Origin: Armatimonas rosea
GTDB taxonomy: Bacteria; Armatimonadota; Armatimonadia; Armatimonadales; Armatimonadaceae
Length of the DNA stretch: 64,000 nucleotides
Direction: 5' to 3'
NCBI RefSeq assembly: GCF_014202505.1
Contig: NZ_JACHGW010000003.1
Location: 434,001-498,000, forward strand
Position numbers and translations under genes: made by a program. Below the pieces are notes generated by a model. The model did not search any database. It saw nothing but the letters and a program-made list of their open reading frames with translations, and was not told the DNA's origin. Positions 50,522 to 58,840 of this stretch are shown piece after piece. Each line of letters starts with the position of its first letter. Position 1 is the first letter of the stretch.

Positions 50522-51763
50522 ATGCAGAAATTTTCCCGAGCGGCGCTCTTAAAAGCGCTGATTCCTGGTGTGGTTCTCTCCCTGAGTATGGTGGGCTGTA
50601 AAGACCCCAATGCAGGGAACACGACGGGCGGCAGTGGCAGCACGGAGTCCAACTCTACCGCCGCGACCCAAGATACTAGCGGCGATAAGATCAAGGTGGG
50701 GCAGTACGCCTCCCTGACCGGTGAGACCTCGACCTTTGGGGTGGAGTCGAACGCGGGCCTGACCTTTGCCGTGGAAGAGATCAATGCGGCCGGTGGGATC
50801 GATGTGGGCGGCAAGAAGATGCAGGTCGAGGTCGAGACCCAGGACGACCAGAGCAAGCCCGACGAAGCCAAGACCATTGCGGTGAAGTTTGCGGCCGACC
50901 CCAAGGTGGTTGCCGTGATCGGGGAGGTTGCCTCCAGCCGCTCCAAGACCGCGGCCCCTGAGTTCCAGCGTGCGGGGATTCCCATGATCTCCCCGAGCTC
51001 GACCAACCCCGATGTCACCAAGGTTGGAGATTTTATCTTCCGTGTCTGCTTTATCGACCCGTTCCAGGGCTTTGTGATGGCCAAGTTCGCGATCGAGGAG
51101 CTCAAGCTGAAGAAAGTCGCGATCATGCGCGACCCTCAGCAGGACTACTCCGTCGGCCTCGCCGATGTCTTTAAGGACGAGTTCACCAAGATGGGGGGGG
51201 AGATTGTCGCCGATGTCTCCTACAACGCCAAGGACTCGGACTTCCGCAGCCAGCTTGGGCAGATCAAGGGGGCCGGTGCCGATGGTATCTTTATCCCCGG
51301 CTACTACAACGAGGTCGGGACGATCGCGCGCCAGGCTAAGGAGCTGGGGATCACCGTGCCTCTAATGGGCGGCGATGGCTGGGACTCCGAGAAGCTGGTC
51401 GAGGGTGCGGGCGGGCCGGGTAAGGCTCTGGAGGGGGCGTACTTCTCCACCCACTACTCCAAGGACTCGAAAGACACCAAGGTTCAGGACTTTGTGAAGG
51501 CCTTCACGGCCAAGAACGGCAAGGCACCTGCCAGCCTCGTGGCCCAGGGCTACGACGCCATGATGATCCTGGCCGATGCGATCAAGCGCGCCGGCTCCAT
51601 CGAGCGCAAGAAGGTCCGCGATGCTCTGGCCCAGACCAAGGACTACGCCGCCGTGACTGGTAAGATCACGATCGACGGAGACCGCAACGCCAACAAGAGC
51701 GCGGTGGTTCTACAGATCAAGGGCGCAGAGTTTACCTACGTCAAGACGATCGACCCGAAGTAG
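50522..51763 (+). CDS. livJ: Branched-chain amino acid-type ABC transporter substrate-binding lipoprotein
   Basis: A 413-residue type I periplasmic-binding-fold protein. It has a lipoprotein signal peptide with lipobox SMVGC (C26) and a Ser/Thr-rich linker to about residue 60. The ligand-binding fold follows (VGQYASLTGETSTFGVESNA; EVASSRSKTAAPEFQ; SPSSTNPDVT; DGIFIPGYYNEVG), the Peripla_BP_6/LivJ signatures. It would deliver branched-chain amino acids or related small molecules. It starts 18 bases after the STAS stop. A strong terminator separates it from its permease genes. Confidence 0.88.
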   Translation: MQKFSRAALLKALIPGVVLSLSMVGCKDPNAGNTTGGSGSTESNSTAATQDTSGDKIKVGQYASLTGETSTFGVESNAGLTFAVEEINAAGGIDVGGKKMQVEVETQDDQSKPDEAKTIAVKFAADPKVVAVIGEVASSRSKTAAPEFQRAGIPMISPSSTNPDVTKVGDFIFRVCFIDPFQGFVMAKFAIEELKLKKVAIMRDPQQDYSVGLADVFKDEFTKMGGEIVADVSYNAKDSDFRSQLGQIKGAGADGIFIPGYYNEVGTIARQAKELGITVPLMGGDGWDSEKLVEGAGGPGKALEGAYFSTHYSKDSKDTKVQDFVKAFTAKNGKAPASLVAQGYDAMMILADAIKRAGSIERKKVRDALAQTKDYAAVTGKITIDGDRNANKSAVVLQIKGAEFTYVKTIDPK

Positions 51764-51770
51764 AGACAGT

Positions 51771-51809
51771 GCTCACCCAGCGGCTTTTCGCTGGGTGAGC
51801 TTTTATTTG
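51771..51809 (+). terminator. Strong intrinsic terminator between livJ and livH
   Basis: GCTCACCCAGCG pairs perfectly with CGCTGGGTGAGC (12 base pairs) around GCTTTT, followed by TTTTATTTG. It ends only 17 bases before the livH start, so read-through rather than a new promoter must serve the permeases. This allows more binding protein than permease to be made. Confidence 0.85.
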
Positions 51810-51825
51810 TCTTAAGAAGAAATTT

Positions 51826-52785
51826 GTGGATCAGTTTTTACAAAATATAATCAACGGTGTCCAGCTCGGGAGCATCTATGTGCTGATCGCGCTGGGCTAC
51901 ACGATGGTCTATGGGGTGCTCCGCCTGATCAACTTCGCGCATAGCGATGTCTTCATGGTGGGAGCCTACATGGGCTACTTTGCGTCGCGCTGGCTCAAGG
52001 TGAAGCAGCAGACCACGGTCTGGGCGGGGCTGGTGCAGCTCCTGCCCGTGCTGCTGATCTCCATGACGGTCTGTGTGGTGCTAGGCCTGGTCATCGAGCG
52101 GCTGGCCTACAAACCCCTGCGCCGTGCGCCGCGCCTGACAGCACTCATCACCGCCATCGGCATCTCGCTCTTTCTGGAGGGCATGGCACAGCTTCCCTTT
52201 GTCTTTGGGGTGGACCCGAAGTTCTATCCCGAGATCCTCCCCAGCGGCCCGGAGGCGACCCTGCACCTGGGCAACCTGACGGTCTCCCAGAACCAGCTTG
52301 TGCTGGTGATCACGGCGTTCTTGCTGATGGGGATTCTCTGGTTTATTGTCCAGCGCACCAAGATGGGCAAGGCCATGCGCGCCGTCAGCCACGACTTCGA
52401 TGCCGCTGCGCTCATGGGGATCAACACCGATGCGGTGATCTCCTTTACGTTTGGGCTGGGCGCTGCCCTGGCTGCGGCCGGAGGCGTGCTCTTTGGCGCT
52501 CTGACCTTCAAGAGTATCTTGCCCCTGATGGGGGTCCAGATGGGCATCAAGGCCTTTGTCGCCGCTGTCGTGGGGGGGATTGGCTCGATCCCCGGCGCGA
52601 TGCTGGGCGGCCTGCTCATGGGGCTCTCGGAGTCGTTTGTGAAGGGCGCACCCCATATCAAGCTCGGCTCCTATGATTTTGATCCGTCGCGCTGGGTGGA
52701 TGCACTGGCGTTCTTAATCTTGATCGTGGTCCTGCTCGTGCGCCCCGCGGGGCTCTTGGGCAAGAACGCACCGGAGAAGGTCTAG
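51826..52785 (+). CDS. livH: Branched-chain amino acid ABC transporter permease
   Basis: A 319-residue inner-membrane permease with about eight hydrophobic segments. It has the LivH signatures VQLGSIYVLIALGYTMVYG and INFAHSDVFMVGAY near the N-terminus, and the EAA-like cytoplasmic loop AAVVGGIGSIPGAMLGGLLMG (about 246-266) that contacts the ATPase. GTG 51826 is the start, with AAGAAG upstream. It forms a heterodimer with the next gene product. No LivG/LivF ATPase gene follows. Confidence 0.9.
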   Translation: MDQFLQNIINGVQLGSIYVLIALGYTMVYGVLRLINFAHSDVFMVGAYMGYFASRWLKVKQQTTVWAGLVQLLPVLLISMTVCVVLGLVIERLAYKPLRRAPRLTALITAIGISLFLEGMAQLPFVFGVDPKFYPEILPSGPEATLHLGNLTVSQNQLVLVITAFLLMGILWFIVQRTKMGKAMRAVSHDFDAAALMGINTDAVISFTFGLGAALAAAGGVLFGALTFKSILPLMGVQMGIKAFVAAVVGGIGSIPGAMLGGLLMGLSESFVKGAPHIKLGSYDFDPSRWVDALAFLILIVVLLVRPAGLLGKNAPEKV

Positions 52786-52787
52786 CC

Positions 52788-53864
52788 ATGCAAAAAACAC
52801 TCTTAAAGCGCCTGGGCTGGGCGGCGGTCGCACTCGTCGGACTCATGGCGGGCTCGCTGCTCTTCCCGCTCTTTCTTCAGGACGTGGTCTACCGCGTCGT
52901 GATGCTCTGTGGGATCGCGATCATCATGGCGGTCTCGCTGAACCTTATCAACGGCTTCACGGGCCAGTTCTCGATCGGGCATGCGGGCTTCCAGGCGGTG
53001 GGAGCCTATGTGGCCGCCTCCCTGACCGTCTACGGCCACGACAAGCTCTTCTCGTTCGTGCCAAAAGACGGCAACTTCTCCACGATGGTGGTTGGGGGGC
53101 TAAAGCTGCCGATCTACTCCCTGCTCTCCGGGGGACCGGCGATGCTGGCCTCGATGCTGATCGGGGGGCTGGTGGCGGCGGGGATTGGCTATCTCGTGGG
53201 CCTGCCGAGCCTGCGCCTCCGCGGTGACTACCTCGCCATTGTCACCCTGGGCTTTGGGGAGATCATCCGGGTGATTGTGGAGAACCTGGATGTGGTCGGG
53301 GGGCCGCGTGGTTTCTCCGGCGATCTCAAGACGGGCATTCAAGTGCCGGCGCTGACCAACTTTTTCTGGGTCTACGGCACGGTCTTGGTGGTGATCCTGG
53401 TCTCCCGTAACCTGCGCTTCTCCGTGCATGGCCTCTCCTACCTCTCGGTGCGTGAGGACGAGATCGCGGCGCAGGCGATGGGGGTGAACACGACCACGGT
53501 GAAGGTAAAGGCCTTTGTCCTGGGTGCGTTCTTTGCCGGGGTCGCGGGAGCCCTCTTTGCCCACTACGAGCGGACCATCTTAATCACGTCGTTTAACTTC
53601 GTGCGCTCGTTTGATTTTGTCACCATGGTCGTCTTGGGCGGCCTAGGCTCGATCACGGGAGCGGCGCTCGCTGCTGTCGTGCTTACCGCACTCCCTGAGG
53701 TGCTGCGCTACACACTAGGAACCGAGGCAAATAAGTACCGTCTGGTTGTCTACGCCCTTGCCCTAGTGATCATGATGCTGGTGCGCCCCCAAGGGATTTT
53801 TGGGCGAGGGGAGCTTTCCTTTCGTCGGTTTATTAAAAAGAAAGAAGAGGTTCAAACAGGTTGA
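52788..53864 (+). CDS. livM: Branched-chain amino acid ABC transporter permease
   Basis: A 358-residue permease with about nine or ten membrane segments. Signatures are NLINGFTGQFSIGHAGFQAVGAY (about 44-66), GDYLAIVTLGFGEIIRV (about 146-162) and the cytoplasmic loop MVVLGGLGSITGAALAAVVL (about 281-300). GAAGG stands 8 bases before ATG 52788. Its stop is overlapped by the TTG start of an unrelated NYN-domain gene; the ATPase subunits expected here are missing from the window. Confidence 0.9.
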   Translation: MQKTLLKRLGWAAVALVGLMAGSLLFPLFLQDVVYRVVMLCGIAIIMAVSLNLINGFTGQFSIGHAGFQAVGAYVAASLTVYGHDKLFSFVPKDGNFSTMVVGGLKLPIYSLLSGGPAMLASMLIGGLVAAGIGYLVGLPSLRLRGDYLAIVTLGFGEIIRVIVENLDVVGGPRGFSGDLKTGIQVPALTNFFWVYGTVLVVILVSRNLRFSVHGLSYLSVREDEIAAQAMGVNTTTVKVKAFVLGAFFAGVAGALFAHYERTILITSFNFVRSFDFVTMVVLGGLGSITGAALAAVVLTALPEVLRYTLGTEANKYRLVVYALALVIMMLVRPQGIFGRGELSFRRFIKKKEEVQTG

Positions 53865-55141
53865 ATAGACCATTTAACCCCGAATCGGATAGAAGGTTTC
53901 GGGTCGCTGTTTTTGTTGATTTTGAGAATGTAAAGCGCTCGGTCGATGATTTTTTTGAGAATGATCGTGTCGATTTTAAGCTGATTCTAGATGAGATTGT
54001 GCGGATTACCCAGGGACGGATTTTACTAAAGCGGGCCTATGCCGACTGGAGTGTGTTTCGGGACTACCGCGCTGAGCTGCTGGACAATGCTATCGAGCCT
54101 ATCCAGACCTTCCCCCTCACTCCGAAAGGGAAAAACGGCTCGGATATTCGTCTTGCAATCGATGTCATGGAGTATGTCCTACGGCACCCTGAGCTCACCC
54201 ACGTGGTGATTGTCTCGGGCGACTCCGACTACACCCCCCTCGTGGTCAAGCTCCGCGAGCTCGGTGTTCAGGTCCTGGGGCTAGGCGTGCGCTCCAACTC
54301 GGCCAACTACCTCGTCAAGGCCTGCGACCGGTTCCTGTTCTACGATGACCTCAAGGTTGCGCCCGCGCAGGACCCCGCTGCGCTCCTTGTGCGTGCCCTC
54401 AGCGTGATGGGGAACCGCCCGGTCCCTGGCTCTGCGCTCAAGATTCAGATGCGCCGGATTGATCCCAGCTTCGATGAGACACGGCTGGGGTTTGGCTCGT
54501 TTCTAGAGTTTCTCCGGGCCAACCTGCACCTCGTCGATGTCCACAAGCCCTCTGTGGGAGACGTGACAGTGGCACCACAGGGAACCCTGGAAGCGGAGGG
54601 AGAGACCCTCTACACGCCTCCAACACCTGCCGATAAGCTCCGGCTCTGGCTGCGGGAGAACAACTTCCGCTATGTCCCCTGCACCGAGCGCCACACGATT
54701 ATCGCGGGCCTCTACGATATCTTCGTTGCTGCCGAGGCGGAGGGAGGGGTCTCGCTCAAAGAGGCGAAGGATCGCCTGCACGCCTGGGTGGAGGAAGTCC
54801 ATTCAGATATCACCTGGGACGCGGTAAACTCGACCATCTACCACTTGTTCTACACGTGGTGCTTTGAGTTCGACCGGGGCGACGAAGCGGAGAGCAAGCA
54901 GCTCTGGGACCGGCGAACCCGGCTCCAGCCCGATATCACCGATGCCGATGACCTGATCGAGAAGACCGAGCGGGGGATCGCCCGCAAGCTCTGGGAGCGC
55001 GATCGGGACGGTGTGGATGCCGAGGCGCTCAATGAGTGGCTCTACGACGGTAACCCAGAGGACCTGGAGAGTGTCAAAGAGCTAATTGAGATCGTCTCCG
55101 ACCCGGACTACACCACTGTCGGGCGTGTCGGGGGCGGCTAG
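53861..55141 (+). CDS. NYN-domain (LabA/DUF88) putative RNase with OST-HTH/LOTUS domain
   Basis: A 426-residue soluble protein. The PIN-like NYN domain (about 13-165) has the acidic set D20 (FVDFENV), D95 and D101 (GSDIRLAIDVMEY) and D121/D123 (VIVSGDSDYTPLV), which bind metal in NYN nucleases. An OST-HTH/LOTUS domain follows at about 170-250 (LVRALSVMGNRPVPGSALKI), expected to bind RNA. A second helical domain (about 265-340, LRLWLRENNFRYVPC) resembles a further LOTUS-like unit. It would cut or guard specific RNAs. The likely start is TTG 53861, overlapping the livM stop, with AGAGG upstream. Confidence 0.82.
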   Translation: MNRPFNPESDRRFRVAVFVDFENVKRSVDDFFENDRVDFKLILDEIVRITQGRILLKRAYADWSVFRDYRAELLDNAIEPIQTFPLTPKGKNGSDIRLAIDVMEYVLRHPELTHVVIVSGDSDYTPLVVKLRELGVQVLGLGVRSNSANYLVKACDRFLFYDDLKVAPAQDPAALLVRALSVMGNRPVPGSALKIQMRRIDPSFDETRLGFGSFLEFLRANLHLVDVHKPSVGDVTVAPQGTLEAEGETLYTPPTPADKLRLWLRENNFRYVPCTERHTIIAGLYDIFVAAEAEGGVSLKEAKDRLHAWVEEVHSDITWDAVNSTIYHLFYTWCFEFDRGDEAESKQLWDRRTRLQPDITDADDLIEKTERGIARKLWERDRDGVDAEALNEWLYDGNPEDLESVKELIEIVSDPDYTTVGRVGGG

Positions 55142-55152
55142 GAGCCCACAGC

Positions 55153-56067
55153 GTGAGAGCAATAGAGCCACTCGGTGCCGCCAACCAGGCCTGGACCTTC
55201 TGGAAGACCATGAGCGAGGTCTCGCCACGAGTCGTACGCGACGAGATGACGCGAGACTTTCGCCTTAGTATCGTGGGAACCGAGGAAGACCGGCAGTGGT
55301 TTCTGGACCGCCTGATCCCCGAGACCGCCACACGGATCGAGCGGGAGGACGGCAGAGAGCGGCTCTACTTGCTAGATCGCGCCCCGGACGAGGGAGTCTC
55401 GGAGGTCTCCGCGGCGACCTTCTACCTGGCAGGCCCAGACCAGCCCCTCGGGGTTCGCGGTGTGCGGTGTGCGCCGTTTGTGGGTAGCTACGACGAGGCG
55501 ATGGCCTGGGTGGCACAGACCCGTGCGGGTCAAGGGGTGGCCTTTGGACGTTATCTTCCTGGCATGCGGCCTGCGGTTGCCCAGCGGCTGATCCTCAATG
55601 CCAGCGCCAACAACGCGCGCTTTGCCTTCCTCTCCGCACTCCCCTGGATCCTGCCCGTCTCCCTCCCCTTCCTCCCGGCATCGTCGGCGGTGGATGTCTT
55701 TGTGCTCACCAAGAACCAAGCGATGCTGGTCATGCGGCTGGCCGCGGCGCACGGGCAGGCCCCTGGCTACACCCACCAAGTGAAAGAGATCCTGGGGACC
55801 GTTGCCGGAGCGATGGGGTGGCGCTTGCTGGCGCGCGAGCTGGCGGGGATGATCCCGGCGGGAATCGGGGTGGCCGCCAAGACCGCGATCGCGTATTCGG
55901 GGACGATCACGGTGGGGAAGGCGGCGCTGTACTACTACCAGAAGGGCCACCAGATGACCGCCGAGCAGATTCGCAACATCCACAAAGAGAGCGAGGCTGA
56001 GGCAAAGGCCGTGGCGGAGCAAGTGATCTCCAACCCACCAAGCCCGGAGGACCTCACCGAGCTCTAG
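55153..56067 (+). CDS. DUF697-type membrane protein
   Basis: A 304-residue protein. The first 150 residues are soluble and start with a sequence like a degenerate nucleotide-binding or adaptor domain (FRLSIVGTEEDRQWFLDRLI) but have no P-loop. From about 165, a hydrophobic part contains the DUF697 pattern: LPWILPVSLPFLPASSAVDV and NQAMLVMRLAAAHG, with later segments at about 235-265. DUF697 domains normally sit behind Era-like GTPases (YcjF); here the GTPase is absent. GTG 55153 has TAGGAG 8 bases upstream. It is probably co-transcribed with the NYN gene. Confidence 0.7.
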   Translation: MRAIEPLGAANQAWTFWKTMSEVSPRVVRDEMTRDFRLSIVGTEEDRQWFLDRLIPETATRIEREDGRERLYLLDRAPDEGVSEVSAATFYLAGPDQPLGVRGVRCAPFVGSYDEAMAWVAQTRAGQGVAFGRYLPGMRPAVAQRLILNASANNARFAFLSALPWILPVSLPFLPASSAVDVFVLTKNQAMLVMRLAAAHGQAPGYTHQVKEILGTVAGAMGWRLLARELAGMIPAGIGVAAKTAIAYSGTITVGKAALYYYQKGHQMTAEQIRNIHKESEAEAKAVAEQVISNPPSPEDLTEL

Positions 56068-56099
56068 CTGGCACGAATCGTGTGGAAGAGGGCTTCCGT

Positions 56100-57317
56100 A
56101 TGAAGGCAGAGCGACGGTATGCACATGAGGTTCGCCTCAAGAAGCTGGAAGAGCTGGCAGAGCAGAAGCTAGGCTGGGCCGAGGCACGCCCGGAGGCTCG
56201 CGACGCGTGGCTGGCCTATCTCCAAGCCAACGACTACGATCTTGAGACCGTCTTGGTGCGGGCACACCAGCTTGCGCAGCACCCGCCTCTCCTGCTGGAG
56301 TCCCCCGAAACGCTCGCCGAGAAGCTGGCAACGTGGGAGGGGGAGAGTGCGTTTACCCCGGATCTCTCGTCCCCCGAGCGTGCGCTGGTTGCCTACGATG
56401 CGGAGCTCCTCAAGACCCCCTGGGACCCTCGACTGCTCGTGGCCCGGGGCTTCTTCCTGAACCGACTGGGGCGCTTTGCCGAGGGGCTTGCGGCCAGCGA
56501 GAGCGCACTACGGCTCGATCCTGGCAGCGATCAGGCCTTCAATAACCGTGGCTTTGCCCTGACGGGACTGGGGCGCTACGACGATGCCTTGGTGTCGTTT
56601 GCGGAGGCGCTCTGGCTCAATCCTGCCAATGCAAGCGCCTACACCAACCAGGGGACGACTCTCTGTGTGCAGGGGCGCTACACCGAGGCAGTGGCGGCCT
56701 TTGACCAGGCTCTGGTGCACAACCCCGAGCTTGCCGCCGTGCACAACAACCGAGCGGAGGCACTGAACTTCCTGGGGCGCTACGACGAAGCCTTGGCCGC
56801 CGCCGACCGGGCACGTGAGCTTGCGCCTGAGCTCGCCGGTCCTCATGCCGTTCGCGGCTTCTCTCTGTTTTCCTTGCAACGGTTTGCGGATGCCAGCACG
56901 AGCTTTGGGCGGGCGGACCGGCTAGCGCAGCTCAAGAATCCCGTCTACCTCTTGCTCCAGGCGGTGGCCCTGCTGGCGGTGGGCGCTGCGGGGACACGCC
57001 AGGAAGGGATTCGTCTGCTGGCGAGCCCCCGGCTCCAGGGCTTCCAGGGGCACCGTCTCTTGATCCTGCGCACCTACCAGTACCTCCACGCGCTCTCCCG
57101 GCAGGGGCAGCTCGTGCGGCTGGCGGAGCTCAAGAAACTCCTGGACGCGGGCGTTCACTTTCCTTCCACTTGGCAGTTCTCGCTAGAGCCCAGCCTCACT
57201 CAGGCAACCCTCTCGGGCCACGAAGATGCGGGCTGGCTCCCGACCCTGATCGACGTTCTTCTGGCGAGACAGCCCTCCAGTGTGCTGGAGAGCTGGCCGC
57301 TCTGGCAGCAGCTCTAG
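56100..57317 (+). CDS. TPR-repeat protein
   Basis: A 405-residue soluble protein. A helical, charged N-terminus (about 1-90) precedes at least five TPR units from about 100 to 300 (FFLNRLGRFAEGLAASESAL; GFALTGLGRYDDALVSFAEA; TTLCVQGRYTEAVAAFDQAL; EALNFLGRYDEALAAADRAR), then a less regular helical end. ATG 56100 has AGAGGG 8 bases upstream; a GTG at 56082 is possible. TPRs bind partner peptides. It follows the DUF697 gene by 32 bases and converges with the PARP gene 6 bases apart. Confidence 0.8.
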   Translation: MKAERRYAHEVRLKKLEELAEQKLGWAEARPEARDAWLAYLQANDYDLETVLVRAHQLAQHPPLLLESPETLAEKLATWEGESAFTPDLSSPERALVAYDAELLKTPWDPRLLVARGFFLNRLGRFAEGLAASESALRLDPGSDQAFNNRGFALTGLGRYDDALVSFAEALWLNPANASAYTNQGTTLCVQGRYTEAVAAFDQALVHNPELAAVHNNRAEALNFLGRYDEALAAADRARELAPELAGPHAVRGFSLFSLQRFADASTSFGRADRLAQLKNPVYLLLQAVALLAVGAAGTRQEGIRLLASPRLQGFQGHRLLILRTYQYLHALSRQGQLVRLAELKKLLDAGVHFPSTWQFSLEPSLTQATLSGHEDAGWLPTLIDVLLARQPSSVLESWPLWQQL

Positions 57318-57322
57318 AGGCG

Positions 57323-58615
57323 CTAGGCGCTCGGGGCGGCAAACTCCACCAGGTAGCGTGGGCAGATCTGCGCGGTGTCGTAGACAATCATCTCGTTGTT
57401 GGCGACCCCGCTCTTCTCCGCTTGGGCAAAGGTGGAGTCGTAGCCGTCTTTGCGCGGGTCGAGCGTGTGGTTCCAGGTCGGGGGCGTGAAGCTCTTACCC
57501 ATCGCGACATCGCAGAGGAACATGAAGCAGTGGTCCGTGCTGCGGCCCTTCCAGTAGCCGTAGGCGTAGTTGAGGGACTTGGTGCTTTGGTCGGAGAAGT
57601 AGACCCCGTTGCCAAACATCCGCCCCGTGCAGTGCGCCGCCGAGGCGGGGGCGATCACAAAGCCGCTCCGCAGGATCGAGAGGAGGTTGCTCGCCTGGGT
57701 CCCGTGCCAGAGCTCCTGGACATTGCCCACTGTGGCACCGCACTCCTCAAATCGCTGGCGCATCGCAGCGATCTCCACCCGAAAGACCCGCTTGACATCG
57801 AGGTGGGAGCTGGCATGCATGGCCTTTTGCGTGCTCTGGTATTTTCGTCGAATCCGCTCGATCTCCACGTCGTCGGTGACCCGCTCCAGGCGCGCCTCAA
57901 AGAGCTTCGGAGCGGGAGCCGCCTCTTTCTCGCTCTCTTTGTCGGCCTTGAGCACGAGCGCCAGGCTGGCTTCGAGCGCATCGAGGATTCCGTTTTGTTT
58001 TTGGACCGCCTCTAGATCGGGGAAGAGCTGCTTGGGATCGGGCTTGGCGCGCCCGATGTTCTGTGGGATCAGCATCAGGTAGTCGTTGAGGTGGGGGACA
58101 AAGCAGGCATGATCCCAGTCGCCTGTCGCCACAAAGCCCCCAAGCGTCCCCAGTAGAGCACGCGCCTCCGTGAGGGCCTCGCGGGTGACAATTCCCAGGG
58201 GTGTGGAGAACGTCCCCCGGCTCTCGTCGTAGGTCATCGTGGTCGCTTCGAGGATACGGTGCACATTGACGCGGGCGAGGTACTGCACCAGTGCCTGGGT
58301 CTCGGGGGAGCTCGTGATAATCTGCTCCGCCGCCACTTTCGCCAGAGTCTCGCCCTGGAGGTTAGCGCTGCTTGCCGTATTGGCGAGGGTCTTCTGAGGC
58401 CGGTAGCCCTTGCCCTCTTTCTCGCGGCACTTGGCATCGAACTGCCACTCGTTGTAGTGGGGGAAGCTCTTGCGCTGCCCATCCTCCCCGACCCGTCCCC
58501 AGTGCGTCTCACAGGAACCGTCGGCTAGGAGCTTGATGTTCCAGAACTTGTTGTTATTGCCTGCGATATTGGTCAGCACGTACCGTGCTTCTTTCACCAC
58601 GCTCACCGTAGCCAT
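57323..58615 (-). CDS. Bacterial poly(ADP-ribose) polymerase with WGR, regulatory and catalytic domains
   Basis: A 430-residue soluble protein with the core architecture of eukaryotic PARP1. The WGR domain is at about 8-80 (HWGRVGEDGQRKSF at 38-51). The helical regulatory domain is at about 90-222 (STPLGIVTREALTEARALL; YLMLIPQNIGRAKP). The catalytic domain runs from about 240 to 426, with LWHGTQASN (H304), MFGNGVYFSDQSTKSLNY (triad Y339, nicotinamide-stacking Y350) and NNEMIVYDTAQ (E408). The H-Y-E triad for poly-ADP-ribosylation is intact. WGR and the helical domain usually sense DNA breaks. No zinc fingers or BRCT are present. AAGGTGA lies about 10 bases before the ATG. Confidence 0.93.
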   Translation of the reverse strand: MATVSVVKEARYVLTNIAGNNNKFWNIKLLADGSCETHWGRVGEDGQRKSFPHYNEWQFDAKCREKEGKGYRPQKTLANTASSANLQGETLAKVAAEQIITSSPETQALVQYLARVNVHRILEATTMTYDESRGTFSTPLGIVTREALTEARALLGTLGGFVATGDWDHACFVPHLNDYLMLIPQNIGRAKPDPKQLFPDLEAVQKQNGILDALEASLALVLKADKESEKEAAPAPKLFEARLERVTDDVEIERIRRKYQSTQKAMHASSHLDVKRVFRVEIAAMRQRFEECGATVGNVQELWHGTQASNLLSILRSGFVIAPASAAHCTGRMFGNGVYFSDQSTKSLNYAYGYWKGRSTDHCFMFLCDVAMGKSFTPPTWNHTLDPRKDGYDSTFAQAEKSGVANNEMIVYDTAQICPRYLVEFAAPSA

Positions 58616-58697
58616 CTCTCACTTCACCTTGCCTTTCGTCTCACACCGCGTGGTAGGCGGCTTCGTAGAGAGACTCCAGGGGGTGGGCAAAAGGCGG

Positions 58698-58732
58698 AAA
58701 AGAAAAAGCCCCCTACAAGAGTTTGTAGGGGG
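58698..58732 (-). terminator. Intrinsic terminator after the 58841 PEP-CTERM gene
   Basis: On the minus strand CCCCCTACAA pairs with TTGTAGGGGG around a four-base loop and is followed by CTTTTTCTTTT. It ends the scpA-to-PEP-CTERM operon and separates it from the PARP gene. The remaining 58733-58840 shows no gene. Confidence 0.8.
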
Positions 58733-58840
58733 TTCTCGCACGCCTCTTATCCAGGAGGATGGTAGTCATGTAGACCAGCGCGTAGAAAGGTTGCTTCAGG
58801 CACTTAAACGAAGAGCAACCTGCAATTGTTCAGTTTGAAT

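Noticed and set aside
51771-51800. Amino-acid-responsive riboswitch or attenuator between livJ and livH
   Set aside because: Only a simple perfect hairpin with T-tract is visible; there is no leader peptide or alternative antiterminator pairing.
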